In this document: in pieces, positions 7,075-10,729 of the stretch
How the letters are laid out: every line of letters starts with the position of its first letter
Position numbering within the stretch: the first letter of the stretch is position 1
Assembly (NCBI GenBank): GCA_002254895.1
Contig: NJDF01000028.1
Coordinates: 1 to 10,729, forward strand
From: Thermoprotei archaeon ex4572_64
GTDB taxonomy: Archaea; Thermoproteota; Thermoprotei; Thermoproteales; Thermocladiaceae
Direction of reading: 5' to 3'
Length of the DNA: 10,729 nt
Notes under the pieces: generated by a model
What the model was told of the DNA's origin: nothing
Database searches by the model: none
Seen by the model: only the letters and a program-made list of their open reading frames with translations
Program-made: the position numbers and the translations under genes

Positions 7075-8091
7075 TTATGGTCCAAATATTTCTTTTCTTC
7101 TATCAATCATGTCAAGTACTTCTTCACCAGTACCTATAAGTGTTATTGGTACTTTCAACTCGTTTTCAAGATTCTCAATCCATTTCTTAGCTTCTACAGG
7201 TAAGTCTTCCCATCTCCTCTTACCTCTAGCTTCTTTAAATAGAACATCAAGTTTTGTTATAGCTAGTTGTGTGGGTGTGTTTAGCATTACTGCTCTTTTT
7301 GCAAGTTCTATATTGAATGGTGCTGCTCTACGTACTCTACCAGTTACTGTTGCTATTTCAAGCCAACCTAGACGTTCAGCTTCTTCTCTTGGTAATTCTC
7401 CAGGAAGTTCACCACCACCAACTCTAGTAACGTATGCCTTGAAGACTAAGATTATGTCTGTAACTTTTCTTGGACCTACACCAATTTCACTAAGAATTCC
7501 TGAGACAGTAACATCTCTACTCGTCACGTATGGGTACGTACCGTGATATAGACTTAAGTATGTTCCTTGAGTACCCTCAACAAGTACGAGATTTCCCTTA
7601 TCAAGTGCTTCATTAATTCTTGAGGGTACATCCGTCACGTATTGTCTTAATTCAGGCATGTCCTTAGCTATCTTCAATACTCTAAGTACTCTATCAACCA
7701 TGGCAGCACCAACACCTTGACCTGTAGAGCCTATAGTTTTCATTAGATACTCACTCTCTCTTTCTGCTTTGACGTGTTTCTCCTCGATAATTCCTGTCTT
7801 CTCATCAATCCATACACGATCTCTACTTTCAGTTTCCTCAACCTCCTTAAAGAAGACGTCAAGTCTAATAAGTGCTCCTGGCGGTATTGCTAGTCTTATG
7901 TTTCTATTTAGAAAACAGCATGGAAGTGTTCTCAACTTCCAAGTCTTACCATTATGAACGATTGTGTGACCTGCATTTATAGATCCTGTTCTGACAGCTA
8001 TTTCAGGATTATCTTTAACTCCAAGATATGCAGAAACTTTACCTTTACCTTCATCACCAAACCAACCACCAACAATTACTGTTAGTGGCAT
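7075..8091 (-). CDS. purA: Adenylosuccinate synthetase, short archaeal form
   Basis: Catalyses IMP + aspartate + GTP to adenylosuccinate, the first step from IMP to AMP. The 338-residue length is that of the compact archaeal enzyme (about 340) rather than the roughly 430-residue bacterial/eukaryotic form. Motifs are the P-loop with catalytic aspartate G9-W-F-G-D13-E-G-K-G-K18, N39-A-G-H42-T with the catalytic histidine, the IMP loop G121-S-T-G-Q-G126, E172-G-T-Q-G176 followed by T-S-R-D near 190, the aspartate-loop region T248-V-T-G-R-V-R-R255 and the guanine-specificity motif T279-K-L-D282. The start ATG at 8091 is preceded by a TATA box about 25 nt upstream. No other purine gene is adjacent, so it appears to be a single-gene unit. 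Confidence 0.96.
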   Translation of the reverse strand: MPLTVIVGGWFGDEGKGKVSAYLGVKDNPEIAVRTGSINAGHTIVHNGKTWKLRTLPCCFLNRNIRLAIPPGALIRLDVFFKEVEETESRDRVWIDEKTGIIEEKHVKAERESEYLMKTIGSTGQGVGAAMVDRVLRVLKIAKDMPELRQYVTDVPSRINEALDKGNLVLVEGTQGTYLSLYHGTYPYVTSRDVTVSGILSEIGVGPRKVTDIILVFKAYVTRVGGGELPGELPREEAERLGWLEIATVTGRVRRAAPFNIELAKRAVMLNTPTQLAITKLDVLFKEARGKRRWEDLPVEAKKWIENLENELKVPITLIGTGEEVLDMIDRRKEIFGP

Positions 8092-8112
8092 ATGTCTATT
8101 CAGGACTTAACG

Positions 8113-8119
8113 CTTATAT
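8113..8119 (-). promoter_or_regulatory. TATA box of purA
   Basis: ATATAAG on the minus strand, in the 35-nt gap after the RNase HI gene, is centred about 25 nt before the purA ATG at 8091 and implies a leaderless transcript. Confidence 0.55.
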
Positions 8120-8126
8120 GTCTTAC

Positions 8127-8711
8127 CTACCTTCTAATCCTTTTCAAAATCTTATGAAGAATTCGTGAAGCTTCAAACCTACTTATGTATTTATGGTGTT
8201 CAATTTTGAAAGCTTTAAGAAGCTCTATCTGTTTAGGTGTTGCTAAGTATTTTCTGAATTTTTCAACTAATTCTGGATGATTATCCATGTACTCTTCGTA
8301 AGCTCTTTTACTGAGTTTATCAGCTTCTACATTAACGTCTCTTCTAATCCATGCAGGAATTACGTGATGAAATTTGCTAAGTAGTTCTAGTACTTTCTCA
8401 TAGAGTGGTAGTATTCTTGAACTTTTAACAGAATATTTTCCCTCAATTTGTTTAATTACTAGTTGAGAATCTCCATGAATAATGAGTTCACTACACATTT
8501 CGGAATAATCATTACTTACTAACCATTCAAGAGCTTTTATTAATGCAGTATATTCAGCAACATTGTTAGTACAGTCAGGATTTGGTTCACACACAATTCC
8601 ATAATCTTCACGTATCTTGATGTTATCAATGTAGATAACATAGCCGTAGGTACCTACACCACCAGGATTTTTAGGTTCACAAGCACCGTCAAAATAAACT
8701 ATACACTTCAT
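8127..8711 (-). CDS. rnhA: RNase HI with C-terminal helical extension
   Basis: Cleaves the RNA strand of RNA-DNA hybrids; some crenarchaeal homologues, such as that of Sulfolobus tokodaii, also cut double-stranded RNA. The catalytic acidic set is readable: D8 in Y-F-D-G-A, E53 in N-N-V-A-E-Y, D81 in H-G-D-S-Q and D131 in V-E-A-D. The DEDD core ends near residue 145, matching the roughly 150-residue archaeal RNase HI. About 40 further residues follow, with a T158-P-K-Q161 motif, a Leu-rich helix and S177-R-F-E-A-S182 ahead of a basic terminal helix. This resembles the small T-x-K-Q ... AS helical module attached to various nucleic-acid proteins. Sulfolobus-type enzymes lack the basic protrusion, and none is seen here. 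The ATG at 8711 follows a TATA box about 25 nt upstream. Confidence 0.92.
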   Translation of the reverse strand: MKCIVYFDGACEPKNPGGVGTYGYVIYIDNIKIREDYGIVCEPNPDCTNNVAEYTALIKALEWLVSNDYSEMCSELIIHGDSQLVIKQIEGKYSVKSSRILPLYEKVLELLSKFHHVIPAWIRRDVNVEADKLSKRAYEEYMDNHPELVEKFRKYLATPKQIELLKAFKIEHHKYISRFEASRILHKILKRIRR

Positions 8712-8731
8712 AAGAGTATAATCTGTAACTC

Positions 8732-8739
8732 TTCATAAA
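8732..8739 (-). promoter_or_regulatory. TATA-like box of rnhA
   Basis: TTTATGAA on the minus strand is centred about 25 nt upstream of the ATG at 8711. It is a less canonical TATA element but has the spacing seen elsewhere in the window. Confidence 0.4.
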
Positions 8740-8823
8740 GATTTTTCAGAGAAATTGAGCTTCATCATCACTTCTGAAAGATTAAAGTTTTCACATTTAA
8801 GAGTAAATTGTAATAATACTATT

Positions 8824-8935
8824 TGGCGCCGGGGGTGGGATTTGAACCCACGCCCCCATACGGGGACGGGCTTACTGTATAGGTAGAGATTGAAACTCCA
8901 GGCCCGCGCCTTAGACCAGACTCGGCCACCCCGGC
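8824..8935 (-). tRNA. tRNA-Ser(GGA) with a 23-nt intron and encoded CCA
   Basis: The minus strand folds as a class II tRNA. The acceptor stem GCCGGGG pairs with CCCCGGC. The D-arm GCC/GGC has G15, the archaeosine site. The anticodon stem is CGGGC/GCCCG. The extra arm CCCC-GTAT-GGGG is followed by the T-arm GTGGG-TTCAAAT-CCCAC, discriminator G73 and an encoded CCA (8826-8824). The anticodon loop reads CTGGAG before the intron and A after it, giving anticodon GGA at 8899-8897. A long variable arm together with G73 marks serine rather than leucine (A73 in archaea). Mature length is 89 nt with CCA. It has its own TATA promoter, and the GC-rich stems in AT-rich DNA suggest a thermophile. Confidence 0.95.
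8873..8895 (-). other. tRNA-Ser intron at canonical position 37/38
   Basis: Twenty-three nucleotides interrupt the anticodon loop after the base 3' to the anticodon. The loop bases CUG (32-34) can pair with CAG near the intron 3' end. This leaves a UAA bulge in which the cut would fall between its second and third bases, as in a bulge-helix-bulge site for archaeal splicing endonuclease. The fourth pair would be G-A, so the central helix is weak (relaxed motif). Splicing one base earlier would leave a CTGGAAA loop instead. Confidence 0.8.
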
Positions 8936-8963
8936 TCTTGTCAATTTTCTCAATGATTATCAA

Positions 8964-8972
8964 GTTTTTAAG
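8964..8972 (-). promoter_or_regulatory. TATA box of the tRNA-Ser gene
   Basis: CTTAAAAAC on the minus strand predicts a transcript start near 8941, about 6 nt before the tRNA 5' end. The upstream GCGGAACG may serve as BRE. Confidence 0.5.
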
Positions 8973-9177
8973 CGTTCCGCAGTAGATAGTCTTCATCATC
9001 TCTAACCCTCACCTCATTCTCATCATTCTATCATTTGGCTCGTATCTCTTCACTACACTCTTCATGCTTTTACAAGAGTTTCATTTCCAAAATGTCACAC
9101 TTGTCGTAATCTTATTACCAATTAATTCCTTATTACATCACTTACTTAATGATAGTAGAGAATTGTAAGCAAATCTT

Positions 9178-9184
9178 CTTAAAC
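9178..9184 (+). promoter_or_regulatory. TATA-like box of the GAT-QueC gene
   Basis: CTTAAAC is centred about 26 nt upstream of the GTG at 9206. The predicted transcript start (about 9207) falls at that GTG and after the in-frame ATG at 9191, which supports the GTG start. The rest of 8974-9177 shows no gene that I can support. Confidence 0.45.
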
Positions 9185-9205
9185 ACTATCATGTTGAGAA
9201 TTTCT

Positions 9206-10729
9206 GTGTGTTCAATAGCTGGATTTCTAATCTTCAAGAAGTTGAGTAGGAATGAGTTAGAGAAGGTAATTGAGAAGTTCATAAACATACTTATAAAGTG
9301 TGAAGAAAGAGGTAGAGATAGTTTTGGCGTGGTTTTTCTTGATTATGAGGGTAATTTTCACACCTTTAAAGTAATTGATAGAGTGAGCAATCATGTCGAT
9401 AAGATAAGAAGCATAGCTCCAAGAAATGTAGTTGCCGCCATAGCTAACTGTAGAGCAGAACCGACTACAGAGTACGTTAAAGTTAAGACTTTAAACGATG
9501 TACAGCCAATGCTAGGTAACTATGTAGCTGTTACACATAATGGCATTATTGTTAACGATTTAGAGTTAGAGAGAAGATACTCTCTAACTCGCATTAGTAG
9601 AATTGATACTGCTATACTACCTCCACTACTCGAGAAGATCTGGAATGGAACTTTAGAGAATTTACAGAAAATTCTTAGAGATGAAGTTGAGGGAAGTTTT
9701 GCACTAGCAATACTTAATAAGAGAAGAATTGGAAAGTTATGGCTTGCTAATAACTTCAAACCACTATACATGATGTGGTGTAGAGAGTTAAGTACCTTCT
9801 ACTTTGCAAGTCTAGATACATATCTTAAAGAGAGTGAAGATAGACCTATATGGGATGAAGATAACATTATAAAGCTTGAACCCTACACAGCACTTGAAGT
9901 TGGAATTGACAAGACTTGGAGGAAAGTATCACTATGGAGGGTTGACGTTGTTAAGAAAAAACCTAAAGTTCTAGTTATAGCTAGTGGAGGTTTAGATAGT
10001 ACGGTAGTCGCTACGTACTTACTAAGAAGAGGTTATGACATTACTTTACTACACTTCAATTATAGGCATAGAGCTGAAGTTAAAGAGAGAGAGGCAATTC
10101 ACAACATTGCTAAATTCCTAAATGTTCCTGTAATTGAAATTGAGACTGACATCTTCAAAATCATCGGTAGAAGTCCTCTACTTGGTGAAGGTGAAGTAAA
10201 TAAAGTAGATATGGGTCGTGAAGGTGCAGAATTTGCACACGAGTGGGTACCTGCAAGAAACTTAATTTTCTACTCCATAGCAATGGCACTTGCAGAAGCA
10301 TGGGGATACGATTATGTAGCTTCTGGAGTAAATCTTGAAGAAAGTGTTACAGGCGATACAGAGATCTTAATTCAGGATAGTAGAGGAAAAATACATAAAG
10401 TATCTATTAAGGAGTTTGTAGAGAGTGAAAAGTACGTTAACGATGAGTTTTACGTATTATCACTTAATAAGTATACAGGTAGGGTTGAGAAGAAGAAGGT
10501 AATTAAGAAGTTAAAACACATTAATAAATGGAGAAAGATCATCACAATTCACGATGAGTATGGTAATGAAGTTAGAGTAACTCCAGATCACAGCATAGTC
10601 ACACTTGATGCTCATGGAAGATTTATGGAGAAACGTGGAATTGACATTAAGCCTGGAGATTACTTAGTAATCTCGTTAAGAGATTTTCCATATGAGAATG
10701 ATAAGTACATACTTAACTTACTTGACTAT
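9206..10729 (+). CDS. GAT-QueC archaeosine synthesis enzyme, interrupted by an intein (partial)
   Basis: An N-terminal class II glutamine amidotransferase fused to a QueC-like ATPase. This crenarchaeal GAT-QueC architecture is assigned to converting preQ0 at tRNA position 15 into archaeosine. With the GTG start at 9206 the protein begins M-C2-S-I-A-G-F, putting the nucleophile Cys directly after Met as is usual in class II amidotransferases. The in-frame ATG at 9191 would bury it under six residues. Further GAT motifs are R-D-S-F-G (37-41), C-R83-A-E-P-T-T-E and T-H-N-G (110-113). The QueC part has the PP-loop S260-G-G-L-D-S265, then W-V-P-A-R-N and A-S-G-V-N-L-E-E. At residue 380 the frame enters an intein instead of continuing with the expected Ser-Gly-x-Tyr-Pro-Asp. 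It is open for 508 codons to the window edge. It lies divergent from the tRNA-Ser gene. Confidence 0.9.
   Translation, partial: MCSIAGFLIFKKLSRNELEKVIEKFINILIKCEERGRDSFGVVFLDYEGNFHTFKVIDRVSNHVDKIRSIAPRNVVAAIANCRAEPTTEYVKVKTLNDVQPMLGNYVAVTHNGIIVNDLELERRYSLTRISRIDTAILPPLLEKIWNGTLENLQKILRDEVEGSFALAILNKRRIGKLWLANNFKPLYMMWCRELSTFYFASLDTYLKESEDRPIWDEDNIIKLEPYTALEVGIDKTWRKVSLWRVDVVKKKPKVLVIASGGLDSTVVATYLLRRGYDITLLHFNYRHRAEVKEREAIHNIAKFLNVPVIEIETDIFKIIGRSPLLGEGEVNKVDMGREGAEFAHEWVPARNLIFYSIAMALAEAWGYDYVASGVNLEESVTGDTEILIQDSRGKIHKVSIKEFVESEKYVNDEFYVLSLNKYTGRVEKKKVIKKLKHINKWRKIITIHDEYGNEVRVTPDHSIVTLDAHGRFMEKRGIDIKPGDYLVISLRDFPYENDKYILNLLDY
10343..10729 (+). other. Intein N-terminal splicing domain within GAT-QueC
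   Basis: From Ser380 of the host protein the sequence reads S-V-T-G-D-T-E-I-L-I, a block A with Ser as splice residue 1. Next come V-L-S-L-N-x-x-T-G-R-V (N2-like region), then a block B T-P-D-H-S-I in which T and H of T-x-x-H (10580-10591) are the N-X acyl-shift assisting residues, and G-D-Y-L-V-I (block N4-like). All 129 visible codons are in frame with the host. The host motif breaks after G-V-N-L-E-E and the homologous protein would continue with Ser, which suits a Ser+1 C-extein. The homing endonuclease (if any), the C-terminal His-Asn and the C-extein lie beyond the window. Confidence 0.88.

Noticed and set aside
8746..8771. C/D box sRNA candidate on the minus strand (GTGATGA ... CTGA)
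   Set aside because: Only one C box and one CTGA are present; no C'/D' pair or clean terminal stem was found, so it is half a motif at best.
8733..8999. 88-codon minus-strand open frame across the tRNA-Ser region
   Set aside because: It reads straight through the tRNA and its promoter; the tRNA fold, intron and CCA explain the sequence, and the peptide resembles no protein.
8990..9032. Two ATGATGA motifs on the minus strand resembling C and C' boxes
   Set aside because: No CTGA D or D' boxes at the right spacing; the nearest match is CTGC.
9520..9771. 83-codon minus-strand open frame
   Set aside because: It lies antisense to the amidotransferase domain of GAT-QueC, whose motifs are clear.
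1..10729. CRISPR array, insertion sequence or integrated element
   Set aside because: I saw no regularly spaced direct repeats, transposase or integrase frames, or terminal inverted repeats. The tRNA-Ser is complete and no repeated 3' fragment was noticed.

Overview
This window looks like the chromosome of a thermophilic Thermoproteota (crenarchaeal) archaeon with an AT-rich genome. The basis is the gene set: a short archaeal PurA, TYW1, an archaeal Clp1-type polynucleotide kinase, a crenarchaeal GAT-QueC archaeosine enzyme, and an intron-containing tRNA with GC-rich stems in AT-rich surroundings. In addition, almost every gene has a TATA-like box 25-29 nt before its start codon, which is the layout of leaderless archaeal transcripts. 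The order cannot be fixed from sequence alone; something near Desulfurococcales is a guess.

Layout, left to right. A minus-strand gene begins at about 43 and runs off the left edge. Divergent from it is a TatD-like metal hydrolase (165-1019, +), which meets tyw1 (1016-2083, -) tail to tail with a 4-nt overlap. Next on the minus strand are a DtxR/MntR-like metal regulator (2123-2617), a decayed small gene (2634-2965) whose ATG overlaps the thiC stop, and thiC (2962-4287). Further minus-strand genes are a Clp1/Grc3-type RNA 5'-kinase (4394-5722), a COG2509-type FAD dehydrogenase (5765-6982), purA (7075-8091) and an RNase HI with an extra C-terminal helical domain (8127-8711). A tRNA-Ser(GGA) with a 23-nt intron and encoded CCA lies at 8824-8935 (-). 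After about 270 nt of non-coding sequence comes a plus-strand GAT-QueC gene (from 9206), which runs off the right edge.

The most notable feature is in that last gene. Inside the conserved C-terminal motif of its QueC domain the reading frame switches into the N-terminal half of an intein, with recognisable block A, a block B T-x-x-H and a block N4-like segment. The archaeosine enzyme of this organism therefore appears to be interrupted by a protein-splicing element. Much of the window concerns tRNA and RNA: TYW1 (position 37 of tRNA-Phe), GAT-QueC (archaeosine at position 15), Clp1-type kinase, an intron-bearing tRNA and RNase HI. Most genes still appear to be transcribed singly, each from its own promoter, so this is proximity rather than an operon.
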